Source: Gamarada debralockiae (taxonomy: Eukaryota > Ascomycota > Leotiomycetes > Helotiales > Hyphodiscaceae). Taken from it: a stretch of 10,930 nt of DNA. Below are positions 1 to 6,767 of the stretch, piece by piece (the stretch's first letter is position 1; each line of letters starts with the position of its first letter). Below the pieces are notes generated by a model, which saw nothing but the letters and a program-made list of their open reading frames with translations, was not told the origin of the DNA and made no database searches. The stretch covers positions 1-10,930 of the forward strand of contig NXFV01000447.1 in the NCBI GenBank assembly GCA_002803225.1. Reading direction: 5' to 3'. Made by a program: the position numbers and the translations under genes.

Positions 1-138
1 TATACTACTGCCACTAGCGGCCGTAATAACCCCTTAATTTCTAAGAAGTAGATACTTCTTCTCTTTCCTTCTTTAGCTAATTCTTCTTATAATACAAACG
101 AGCTTTTGCACTATATACTTTGCATTCGCCCCGTGACA
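1..138 (-). repeat. Left LTR copy (partial)
   Basis: This segment matches 1422-1559 at 131 of 138 positions with no gaps. All seven differences (positions 12, 19, 58, 67, 108, 109 and 123) are C or G here and T or A in the right-hand copy, so this copy is the less mutated one. Homology may continue left of the window, since the right copy plausibly extends further to 1369. Confidence 0.7.
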
Positions 139-236
139 TTAGAATTAGCCCTTCTTAAAACCCCGGGTTTTTTTTTACTGGGGGTATATATATAAGGGGT
201 TTCCCCTTATATACAAATGCTGACGAACGATAGTAT
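139..236. other. Non-coding junction between left LTR copy and tandem array
   Basis: No gene is visible. The stretch holds a CCCCGGG followed by nine T and a TATATATATA run flanked by GGGG/CCCC-type blocks (about 179-210). Next to the proposed minus-strand 3' LTR a polypurine tract would be expected; the nearest candidate on the minus strand is AAGAAGGG (complement of about 149-156), which is imperfect and about 10 bases from the LTR edge. Confidence 0.3.
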
Positions 237-649
237 GAGAGAAGACAACAACGGAAGCCCTCGTGAGGCGAGGCCAGCGGACGGAGCCTGTAGAGGCTTT
301 ATAATACTAGAAGACGACAACGGAAGCCCTTGTATAGCAAGGCCAGCGGACGAGCCTGTAGAGGCTTGATAATACTAGATAACAATAACGGAAGCCCTCG
401 TGAGGCAAGGCCAGCGGACAGAGCCTATAGAGGCTTAATAATACTAGATAATAATAACGGAAGCCCTTGTGAGGCGAGGCTAGCGGACGGAGCCTATAGA
501 GGCTTAATAATACTAGATGACAATAACGGAAGCCCTCGTGAGGCGAGGCCAGCGGACGGAGCCTGTAGAGACTTAATAATACTAGATAATAATAATAGAA
601 GCCCTTATAAGATGAGGCTAGCAGATAGAGCCTAGAGAGACTTTATAAT
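237..649. repeat. 69-bp tandem repeat, six units
   Basis: Six head-to-tail units start at 237, 306, 374, 443, 512 and 581. All are 69 bp except the second, which is 68 bp because of a one-base deletion in GGACGGAGCC. Each contains an ACTAG box (units 2-6), AACGGAAGCCCT, CGTGAGGCGAGGCCAGCGGA and the short inverted repeat AGCCTRTAGAGGCT. The last unit is the most diverged, with C-to-T and G-to-A changes. Because 69 is 23 codons, a frame stays open through the array on both strands. On the plus strand it is 330-635, with a 23-residue repeat containing GLIILDNNNGSP. I regard that as a consequence of the period, not evidence for a protein: there is no ATG-proximal context and RIP-like substitutions are spread through all codon positions. 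Confidence 0.9.
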
Positions 650-778
650 ACTATAAAGTAGTAGCAGTGGACAGCAGTCCCTACTATACAACAATGAGTT
701 GGATTATCAAGGCATATAGCCAGGACATAGTCTGCTAGCCTATAGAGGCTAGGAAACAATACCTATAACGATAAAAGT
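650..778. repeat. Spacer with partial copies of neighbouring repeat motifs
   Basis: This is a linker between the two arrays. It carries a diverged copy of the box CAGTGGACAGCAGTCCCTAC (from about 666), which recurs near 849, 984 and 1153, and one more AGCCTATAGAGGCT palindromic motif near 737-750. No coding potential is seen. Confidence 0.5.
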
Positions 779-1110
779 AGTACTTGGGCCCTGAGTACTA
801 TATAGACGATAAGAGGCAGCGACGGAACTACACGGGTAACGAAGCAATGGCAGTAGACAACAGTCTCTACTATACGACGATAGCCTATAGAGGCTTTAGA
901 ATACTACTAGTAGTACTTAGGCCCTAAGTACTATATAGATAATAAGAGGCAGTAATAGAACTACACGAGTAACGAAGCAATAGCAGTAGACAACAGTCCC
1001 TGCCATACAATAACAGCCTGCAGAGGCTTTATAATACTACTAGTAATATTTGGGCCCTAAGTATTTATAGGATAATAAGGAGTAGTAACGGAACTATACG
1101 GGCGACAGAG
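779..1110. repeat. 133-bp tandem repeat, about 2.5 units
   Basis: The GGCCC core at 789, 922 and 1055 recurs at exactly 133 bp. Each unit opens with a palindrome built on AGTACTTAGG; in the second unit (912-932) the two 10-base arms are perfectly complementary around one central C. The unit then runs through AAGAGGCAG, GGAACTACACGGGTAACGAA, the CAGTAGACAACAGTCCCT box and AGCCTATAGAGGCTTTA. The third unit is incomplete. The arrays share the AGCC...GGCT box with the 69-bp array, so the two repeat types appear to have grown from common pieces. Confidence 0.8.
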
Positions 1111-1297
1111 CAATGATAGCCTAGAGAGGCTTTATAATACTCTACAAAGACAGTAGTAGTAGACAATAGTCCCTGCCGTACAATAATTGCCTAGAGAGAC
1201 TTTATAATACTTATAAACAAGGACAGAGCCTAGAGAGGCTTTAGAATACTTACAGATAAGGACAAAGCCTAGAGAGATATAAAATTTTTTTTTTTTT
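1111..1297. repeat. Degenerate AGCC-TAGAGAGGCT repeats ending in a T13 run
   Basis: The motif GCCTAGAGAGGCTTTATAAT and variants recurs near 1111, 1190, 1227 and 1267 at uneven spacing, after which 13 consecutive T occur at 1285-1297. Some copies are mutated (GAGACT for GAGGCT). No gene is seen. On the minus strand the run is A13. Confidence 0.6.
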
Positions 1298-1368
1298 CTT
1301 ACTTTATACAAAGGACGAGTACATACGTTTTGAGGAGGAGAGGGGTAATATAATAGGTTGAACCCAAT

Positions 1369-1559
1369 TGTTATGCTTAGCGCTAAAGCGCCTGCGCTGT
1401 TATATGAACAGGCGTATAGTTTATACTACTGCTACTAGCAGCCGTAATAACCCCTTAATTTCTAAGAAGTAGATACTTTTTCTCTTTTCTTCTTTAGCTA
1501 ATTCTTCTTATAATACAAACGAGCTTTTATACTATATACTTTGTATTCGCCCCGTGACA
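1369..1559 (-). repeat. Right LTR copy (proposed 5' LTR of the minus-strand element)
   Basis: Bases 1422-1559 align with 1-138. I place the inner edge at 1369 because the minus strand then reads TGTCACGGGG...ATAACA, a canonical TG...CA LTR of 191 bp. Two bases further in on the minus strand is TGGGTTCAACC (complement of 1356-1366), which begins with TGG as a tRNA primer-binding site would; the matching tRNA is not identified. Inside are a 10-bp palindrome TTAGCGCTAA at 1377-1386 and a hairpin with arms CGCCTG and CAGGCG at 1389-1414. All seven differences from the left copy are C-to-T or G-to-A, four of them at CpA or TpG sites, as RIP predicts. The outer edge is well supported; the inner edge is inferred. 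Confidence 0.55.
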
Positions 1560-1662
1560 GATATTGTCTTGTGGTTTAAAACTCAATTTAAAGTTGAACT
1601 TAGACGTAGATAAGATTAAGAAGTAGTTCCTTTCTCTTATTTATTCTCCCCTAGTTCTTTTA
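1560..1662. other. Left flank of the decayed repeat; no gene
   Basis: This AT-rich stretch lies just outside the LTR copy. It contains TGTGGTTTA at about 1570-1579, which is the reverse complement of TAAACCACA near 4285-4293, a possible trace of inverted ends for the repeat element between them. Nothing else is recognisable. Confidence 0.3.
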
Positions 1663-3981
1663 ATGTTCTATTAAGTAGTTAACTATTTGTTTTATCTATT
1701 ATAAAACTACTAAAACTACCCCGCTGCTTATAATAAATTAATATTAGTCGTTTAATAATATCTATAGCTAACTTTACTAACTCTTGTCTTTATCTCTTAT
1801 AATTAAGCTCCTACTCCTCTCTCTTTATCCTTTTAATATATTATATAAGAAGAAAAGTTTAACTTTGATAGTTAGACTAATTAGTACAAGAACGGCCTTA
1901 TTAAACTTTATAACTAAAGTATACTAGCTATTTATTATTAGCATAAGAACCTCTTTATTAACTTTTACTATTAAAGCCTATTAATTATTAAACAAAGGCC
2001 TAGTTAAGGAGGTCAACCTTTAAACTATATATATACTAAGGATACTGACGCTAGAGACAAGTAAACGTACGATAATACTTAGTATTTAATAAACCTTAAT
2101 ATTTAGCTTCTGAATAATTATAATACCTATAGTCAAGATACCCCTCGAGATAAGTAGCCCGCTAAATATACTATTACCTCTTTAATCTTACACTAGTAGG
2201 ATATTACGTAATATGCCTCGAAACGAAAGCAGAATTTTAAAGATAGTAGAGTTTTCAAACGCATATATATTAAGCTTGTAGATATAGCTAAAGAAAGACC
2301 CAAGAGTAGTAGTGATAGATACCTTAACTATCTCTATAATTACGCTATTATAATTTAGAAGAATCTAAAAGCTAAGTACTATCGCTATAAGTATTTAAAA
2401 GTACGAAGTATAATACTACTTATCTTATCTATAGCCCAAGGATATCTTACTTAATAAGAGACTTATAAGATTAAAGCTACTATTATAATACAAAGAGTAT
2501 AGCGTAATTATAAATAGCATTAGAGGTTTAACTCGATTTATAATACAACAAATAATAAATTTATATTATCTAAAGACTTTCGATTAAAGCTATAACAGAT
2601 TAAGACAACAGGACTTAAAAATACTTATGCTTTCTTCTATACTATATAGTACCTAACTACTTCTATTAATATAAGGCCCGATCAAGACGCCTTAGATAAA
2701 AGTAGAAGACCGCGTATAATACTAACTAAAGATCAATAGCTAAAGCAACTTAGATTTCTTATTAATAATATAATTAAAAAGGAATAATCTTTTAAAACTC
2801 CTAAAATAGTAGTCTGTCTAGAGAGGAGGGTATATCTAGTAGAACTAACAAATAAGTATATAAAAGTATTTACTACGCCTAAAAAGAAAGGATAACTATT
2901 AGTTAAAAATTAGTTTACTAATATACTCTTCTTAGAAACGATTAGGGATAAGAGTAAAGGCAAATAAGTAAGTAATAAGGAAAAGAAGAAGTAGTATAAA
3001 AAAGCAAAAAAAAAACTTAAGTATTAACTATAGTTAAGGGAACTATTATAAAGAATAACTAAGGCCTTCGGTTTTAGTATCCTAATTCTACTTCTTAATA
3101 ACCTAAGAGAAGATAAGTAAGTTTATACTTTTATTACTAATAGAACTTATTATTCTTATTTACTAATTATTAGTCTTAATAACCTTACTAAGGATTAGTA
3201 TTAAGAAGCCGTCGACTATATTAACTTATATTATCTAAATTTAAAGGAAGAGCTTAGTAACTTATTTACTCTTCTTTTAGGTATAATAGTAAATAAGCCT
3301 TCTATAAATTATCTTATAATCAAGACAATTTCTTATTACAAATTATTAAATTATTCCTTAAAGGACTTATTTTAGTTCTTTACGTCTTCTAAATCTTCTA
3401 AACTAGTTAATTACCTAGTAGAGGAGCTATCTTAGCCTATAAATACTAATAATACTTAATAAGATAATAACTGTTTAACTAACTAAATACTATTTAATAG
3501 CTAAGTCACTATTAAGTTAGTATAAAGTCCTTAGGGTACTTCTAAATACTTACAGTAGCCTTTACCTGCTACTAAAATTAATAATAAGGATTTCTTAAAC
3601 TTTAGCGAAGAGTTAATATAAAGTTCTTAGGGTATTTCTAAAGATTTGAGTTTACTTTTAACTATAGTCGGAATTAACAATAGAACTCTAAGGGATTTTG
3701 CATTAGACTTTAGCGAAGACAAATATCTTTCGTTGTAGTTACCCTTAGTTATATAAGCTAAAGAAACTAAATATAATTTACTTAAAATTGCACTTATAGC
3801 CCAGAATAAAATAATATATAATTAATACTCTTATTAGAAGGTAACAAGTTTTATATATTAGCGTGAAACTATCTTAGGCTACAGCAAGTTTAGTATTAAT
3901 GTAGCTATAGATACTAGCAAAATATACATTAGACTATATACTAAAGAGCCTTTGGCAGCTATAAGGAAAAAGAAAAATTAA
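1663..3981 (+). pseudogene. RIP-degraded long ORF of an unidentified repeat family (about 770 codons)
   Basis: In the frame beginning at the ATG at 1663, protein-like sequence continues to a stop at 3979-3981 and is interrupted by several tens of stops, nearly all TAA or TAG with a single TGA at most. These fit decayed CAA, CAG or TGG. Between stops the frame keeps charged, protein-like stretches, for example IRPDQDALDKSRRPRIILTK (about 2674-2733), VVCLERRVYLVEL (2809-2847) and ITKAFGFSILILL (from about 3055). The clearest part is about 2230-3420. I do not recognise the family: no DDE, reverse transcriptase or zinc-knuckle motif is apparent. Being RIP-mutated, it must once have been repeated, so it is probably the main protein of a DNA transposon or other multicopy element. 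Start and end are the widest plausible limits. Confidence 0.6.
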
Positions 3982-4097
3982 GGTCCTTAATGTTTCAAGA
4001 AGGCAAGTTTACAAAGATAATAGGACGTAAATATTATAATATACAAAAGATAGCAAAGAGAAATATAATTTAAACACTTCTTAGTTAACCTAGATTT
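3982..4097. other. AT-rich 3' flank of the decayed ORF; no gene
   Basis: Mutated, TpA-rich sequence with no reading frame or repeat that I can support. It leads directly into the 81-bp repeat block. Confidence 0.4.
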
Positions 4098-4260
4098 CTT
4101 GCGATTATATAGATTATACGAGCGTAGTGGGTCGTGCGAGTAAGATCTTGTAATCGTAAGGGATCGCACAAGCAAGATCCTGCGATTATATAGGTCGTGC
4201 GAGCGTCATTGCTCGTATAAGCAAGATCTTGCGATTAAATAGGTCGCACGAGCAACTGCC
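4098..4260. repeat. 81-bp higher-order repeat, two copies (49 + 32/33 bp subunits)
   Basis: Four CYTGYRATTA-type subunits start at 4098, 4147, 4179 and 4228, with lengths 49, 32, 49 and 33. Subunits 1 and 3 resemble each other, as do 2 and 4, which gives an 81-bp period. Each carries GTCGTGCGAGC or its complement-like partner (GCTCGTATAAG, GTCGCACGAGC) followed by AAGATCTTGCGATTA; CAAGATCTTG is itself palindromic. CpG-rich boxes survive here within strongly AT-rich surroundings. Position next to the decayed ORF suggests subterminal repeats of that element, where transposase binding sites are often found, but this is inference. Confidence 0.75.
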
Positions 4261-4325
4261 TAACATATATGTGCTCTAAACATAAACCACACCATTGCTT
4301 TCCTGTACCTAAAATTATAACTGTA
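4261..4325. other. Flank between subterminal repeats and the TIR element
   Basis: No gene. It contains a perfect 10-bp palindrome ACATATATGT (4263-4272), then TAAACCACA, complementary to a motif at about 1570-1579, and ends with the TA (4324-4325) that abuts the inverted repeat. Confidence 0.35.
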
Positions 4326-4368
4326 ACGTCCATCCCTGCGTGCCGAAAAAACCGGTGTGCCGAAAAAA
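4326..4368 (+). repeat. Left terminal inverted repeat
   Basis: This repeat is the reverse complement of 6722-6764 at 41 of 43 positions. Both mismatches (4331 and 4339) are C here and T in the partner orientation, again RIP-type transitions. Internally it contains two direct copies of GTGCCGAAAAAA (4340-4351 and 4357-4368) 17 bp apart with the palindrome ACCGGT between them, a layout expected for a paired transposase-binding site. Confidence 0.85.
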
Positions 4369-4389
4369 ATAATAGGTACTTTGACTTAA

Positions 4390-4671
4390 AGCATCTTAAA
4401 ATCTGTGCACAACTTAATATCTCCTATAATACTTTATAATCTATACTCTATAGCCCCTTCTAGACACCCTAAACCCTTTCTACTAGAAAATCGTATTTAT
4501 ACCATCACCCTTACGACTGAATTATAAAGGGTCTTAATTTCTGGTATAATAGTGTTCCTTTACTATAACTCTACTACTAAGCCTATACTATCCCTAATAA
4601 TTATAAAGGGGTCTTACCCGAGCTCTAAGACCTTACCACTATACAGGAATCGTTATTTAGCCTTGTGGTGC
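4390..4671 (+). pseudogene. Possible degraded transposase N-terminus (left shell of the TIR element)
   Basis: The frame from 4390 is open to a TAG at 4672-4674 with a single internal stop (TAA at 4525-4527, consistent with a mutated CAA). The first part reads LNISYNTLYNLYSIAPS, which has the spacing of a helix-turn-helix of the kind found at the start of Tc1/mariner and pogo transposases; a basic and hydrophobic stretch follows. It lies just inside the left inverted repeat, where such a gene should begin, and breaks off where the unmutated core starts. No catalytic residues are present, because they would lie further downstream. The assignment rests on position and general appearance, not on a recognised family match. 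Confidence 0.35.
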
Positions 4672-4674
4672 TAG

Positions 4675-4991
4675 GGCGGGTAAATTCAAGTAAAGGTTGC
4701 CACGCGGATCAGTACCTCGGCTGACAGTTTTGGTTTAGTGGAAAATAGCCCCGCACGTCCTATCATATTTACGTTGTAATTTCACTTTTGAAGCCTTAGG
4801 CATAAAGGCTAACTGTGGTGTAAGAAAACCAAGGCTTAGTCATCCAATTGCACACCTGTGGGGTAAAATGTGCCTGAATGGCTGGGTAGTGCGGAAAAGA
4901 AAATTGCTGCCTAAGTCTGCCGCCTCAACCACCTGCTACATTTGATTGTTCCAACTGCTGTATCTTCTTGCCTTTTCTTCAAGTCACAATC
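4675..4991 (+). promoter_or_regulatory. Upstream region of the intact gene, with a short uORF and pyrimidine-rich leader
   Basis: Base composition becomes normal from about 4675. Just before the start codon, 4947-4983 is rich in C and T, a feature of promoters and leaders of filamentous fungi. An upstream ATG at 4868 (A at -3) opens a 25-codon frame that ends at TGA 4943-4945, 46 bases before the gene; if it lies on the mRNA it could lower translation. A GTAAGA at 4820 and a CTTTTCTTCAAG ending at 4982 could be splice sites of a 5' leader intron, which would remove the uORF. No clear TATA box is seen. Confidence 0.4.
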
Positions 4992-6074
4992 ATGATAGAC
5001 CCTATAACATTACGTATACTCATCACCGGCGGGTCCTTAATCCTTGCCTACCCTCAATTCCGAGAAGGCTTGAGCCTCTTGGGCAGGGACGCCAGATCAA
5101 CACTTGACTCGCTGAGCGACTTCGCGAACCAGCTCCTCTCAGAGCGAGACGGAACCTCTGCACCAATCCCGCCCACAACGGGCATACCGCCTACATCGAC
5201 AATATCTACCTCCATTAGACAAACAACAGAGACAGTCTGGATAAGAAACGAGACGTTTGGTACTGCTGCTCGGATTCAGAGCCTCCTCTCCGCTGCCACT
5301 CTTGCCATAGAGATCTACAAAGCCTACCAGGCAGAACAAATTAAGAAAGAGTTAAAGGGAATATCGGAGCAAATTAAAATCTACAACAACCTTGTTGCTG
5401 GAGGAAGTGCTGGTCCGGATGGGTTCGCACAGCATATACTCGATTTCGTCAATTTGAAAATTGAATCGTACACGTCAGACGGCAAAGAGCATCGTTTCTT
5501 TCTCTACCACCCAGATACGCAGTGGCACGGAGCATTTAGAAGAATACGCCATACTCAACAGTTCTCGCACAACTCATTTATAGGGTTTAGCCACGATCTG
5601 TTCGTTGTGTTTCGCCTGATGCTTTCTACCCGCGCTGCCCTTGAGGAGACAATGGGAGAAGATGCAAAGGATGTTGTGTTTCACCTTTTAATTCCCGCGT
5701 ATTGCACCATCGTTATTGTACGATCTTTCCGTATTGTGGATGCTATATTTCCTTTGACCATTGATGGGGAGGTTGCAGAAAGCGACTGCTTGGTTTGGCT
5801 CAACTTCCCCTCTATACCAAATGGGATTCTAGTGAATATAGGCAATCTAAATGATCTGCCCAAGTCGACTTGGAAGAAAGATGTTTTGATAGCAGCGACA
5901 GGTGTGGCCGGTTTCTGGGGCATTACACCGCTAGCCACAATAGCTGCTCACATTATTTTCCCCCCGCTGAGTGTTGTTGGGTTTATAGCTGGGGGTGCGA
6001 TTAGCGCCTTCACGGTTTGGAGAGTAGAGGACAAATTTTATGAGGCTGAACCACCACCTGCGCTTCTTGGTTAA
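4992..6074 (+). CDS. Hypothetical protein, 360 aa, with hydrophobic N- and C-terminal segments
   Basis: I do not recognise this protein. The start is the ATG at 4992 (context CAATCATGA, A at -3); the frame is open 8 codons further up but only to a TTG. It is intronless and ends at TAA 6072-6074. Visible layout: a hydrophobic stretch at residues 7-20; a Pro/Thr/Ser-rich linker at about 55-80; an amphipathic, charged helical region at about 92-132 (IYKAYQAEQIKKELKGISEQ); a globular part at about 145-290 with HRFFLYHPDTQWH (167-179) and KDVVFHLLIPAY (226-237); and a glycine-rich hydrophobic pair at about 297-342 (VAGFWG, VVGFIAGGAISAF) that could form a membrane hairpin. It probably acts at a membrane. 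Codons are free of RIP damage, unlike everything on either side, so the gene is single-copy or recently arrived. It lies inside a transposon-like TIR pair. Coding status is well supported; function is unknown. Confidence 0.8.
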   Translation: MIDPITLRILITGGSLILAYPQFREGLSLLGRDARSTLDSLSDFANQLLSERDGTSAPIPPTTGIPPTSTISTSIRQTTETVWIRNETFGTAARIQSLLSAATLAIEIYKAYQAEQIKKELKGISEQIKIYNNLVAGGSAGPDGFAQHILDFVNLKIESYTSDGKEHRFFLYHPDTQWHGAFRRIRHTQQFSHNSFIGFSHDLFVVFRLMLSTRAALEETMGEDAKDVVFHLLIPAYCTIVIVRSFRIVDAIFPLTIDGEVAESDCLVWLNFPSIPNGILVNIGNLNDLPKSTWKKDVLIAATGVAGFWGITPLATIAAHIIFPPLSVVGFIAGGAISAFTVWRVEDKFYEAEPPPALLG

Positions 6075-6325
6075 AAATACGTAGGCCCAGACTAGGAATT
6101 ACACGTTCCACATCCTCCCCCCGGCCACCGACAAGATCCAAAGTCGACAATAACTAGCTTGCGGCGGTGAATGATCGACATTAGGGACGAGAACAATGGG
6201 CTGGCAGCGCATGGTAGAATTGAATTGAATTGAATTGAATTCCTACGCATGGCAGAGCGAAAGCAGCCACGTGGAAGAACGCCATAATAACCCACGTGAC
6301 ACCTGTGTAATACGTAATTAAATAC
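6075..6325 (+). other. 3' flank of the intact gene
   Basis: Normal-composition DNA after the stop codon, with two CACGTG palindromes (6268-6273 and 6293-6298) and a pentanucleotide microsatellite. No further gene is supported; the frame open on the minus strand at 6092-6295 spans the microsatellite and has no protein-like features. No strong AATAAA polyadenylation signal is seen. Confidence 0.5.
6217..6241. repeat. (GAATT)5 microsatellite
   Basis: Five perfect tandem GAATT units are followed by CC. The repeat sits 143 bases past the stop codon of the intact gene and is likely length-variable between strains. Confidence 0.95.
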
Positions 6326-6721
6326 GATTAGCGTGGCTGTGAATATAATATTAGGTAAATCCTTTCTCGCTTATTAATATTCTTGGCATTTGTGTACCTC
6401 CCACTTTTGTCCGGATAAATCCGGTAGATATGTTTCCTTAGGCTCTACGTCTTTAAACTTTGGATCTATATTTGAACTTAATAGAAGCTCTATTTCACGG
6501 CCCCGAATTCTGGGGATATATTAATAATCATAATAGAGCAGGGGTTAATAACTATAATAACTTCTGATACTCTTAATAGGACGATTAATAATAGAGCCAA
6601 ACTATAGTATTTTTCTAATCGCAAGTCGAGCCCTTATAGAGAAATAGCCAAAGAATAATAGCAAATAGATTATACCTTTATATATTTATATAGTAGAGAT
6701 TTAGGATCCCAAACTATAAAG
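6326..6721. other. RIP-mutated right shell of the TIR element; no intact gene
   Basis: Composition changes back to TpA-rich from about 6326 to 6350. Both strands have fragments of open frame between TAA and TAG stops, for example about 6388-6511 on the minus strand, but none gives a motif I can name. A transposase C-terminus would be expected on the plus strand here if the left-shell frame is a transposase start; I cannot identify one. Confidence 0.4.
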
Positions 6722-6764
6722 TTTTTTCGGCACACCGGTTTTTTCGGCACACAGGGATAGACGT
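6722..6764 (-). repeat. Right terminal inverted repeat
   Basis: This is the reverse complement of 4326-4368 with two transitions, and is followed by TA at 6765-6766. It contains two inverted copies of the GTGCCGAAAAAA box around ACCGGT, as in the left end. Confidence 0.85.
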
Positions 6765-6767
6765 TAC

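Larger units (their letters stand above)
1..1559 (-). mobile_element. Probable non-autonomous LTR element with a minisatellite interior (left end cut by the window)
   Basis: Bases 1-138 and 1422-1559 are direct repeats that both stop at the same place (plus strand ...CCCCGTGACA). Read on the minus strand, each repeat therefore begins TGTCACGGGG, a start typical of fungal LTRs (TG...CA). The DNA between them holds no gag or pol trace on either strand; it consists mainly of tandem repeats. This fits a small LTR element without coding capacity (TRIM or LARD type) whose 5' LTR is the right-hand copy. The left copy runs out of the window, so total length is unknown. The alternative is two unrelated LTR fragments that happen to flank a minisatellite cluster. 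Direct repeat seen in sequence; element class inferred. Confidence 0.5.
4326..6764. mobile_element. Tc1/mariner-type TIR element carrying an intact non-transposase gene
   Basis: The segment is bounded by 43-bp inverted repeats beginning ACGTC and flanked by TA at 4324-4325 and 6765-6766. TA duplication is the hallmark of the Tc1/mariner superfamily (including fungal pogo/Fot-like elements). At 2,439 bp it is somewhat longer than common fungal members. The outer parts (4369-4674 and about 6326-6721) show RIP-style AT enrichment and the left one has a transposase-like frame. The core (about 4675-6325) is unmutated and encodes a 360-codon protein that is not a recognisable transposase. The simplest reading is an old, once-repeated transposon that captured, or was invaded by, single-copy DNA. 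The TIR pair and TA are seen directly; class and capture are inferred. An alternative is chance survival of two inverted copies of one terminus on either side of a host gene. Confidence 0.6.

Noticed and set aside
330..635. 101-residue open frame made of 23-residue repeats
   Set aside because: It follows from the 69-bp tandem repeat; the 68-bp unit breaks the frame upstream, the other strand is open as well, and the same DNA looks non-coding in its context.
237..1110. CRISPR-like array
   Set aside because: Units are contiguous tandem repeats without unique spacers, and the sequence is eukaryotic in character.
3987..4175. 62-residue minus-strand frame
   Set aside because: It lies in AT-rich mutated DNA and runs into the 81-bp repeats; there are no protein-like features.
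1570..4293. TGTGGTTTA and TAAACCACA as terminal inverted repeats of the decayed ORF element
   Set aside because: Only nine bases match and flanking bases diverge, so it is too weak to define element ends.
4968..4991. Eight-codon N-terminal extension of the orphan gene
   Set aside because: It would need a TTG start; the ATG at 4992 has a good fungal context.
5139..5938. Minus-strand frames of 66 and 85 residues inside the orphan gene
   Set aside because: They are antisense shadows of the 360-codon plus-strand gene.
6440..6520. LNLIEALF on the plus strand, resembling the LNPIE box of mariner-type transposases
   Set aside because: The residues before it do not match (an extra pair between D-L and L-N), no neighbouring catalytic aspartate is visible, and such a short match is easily met by chance in AT-rich DNA.
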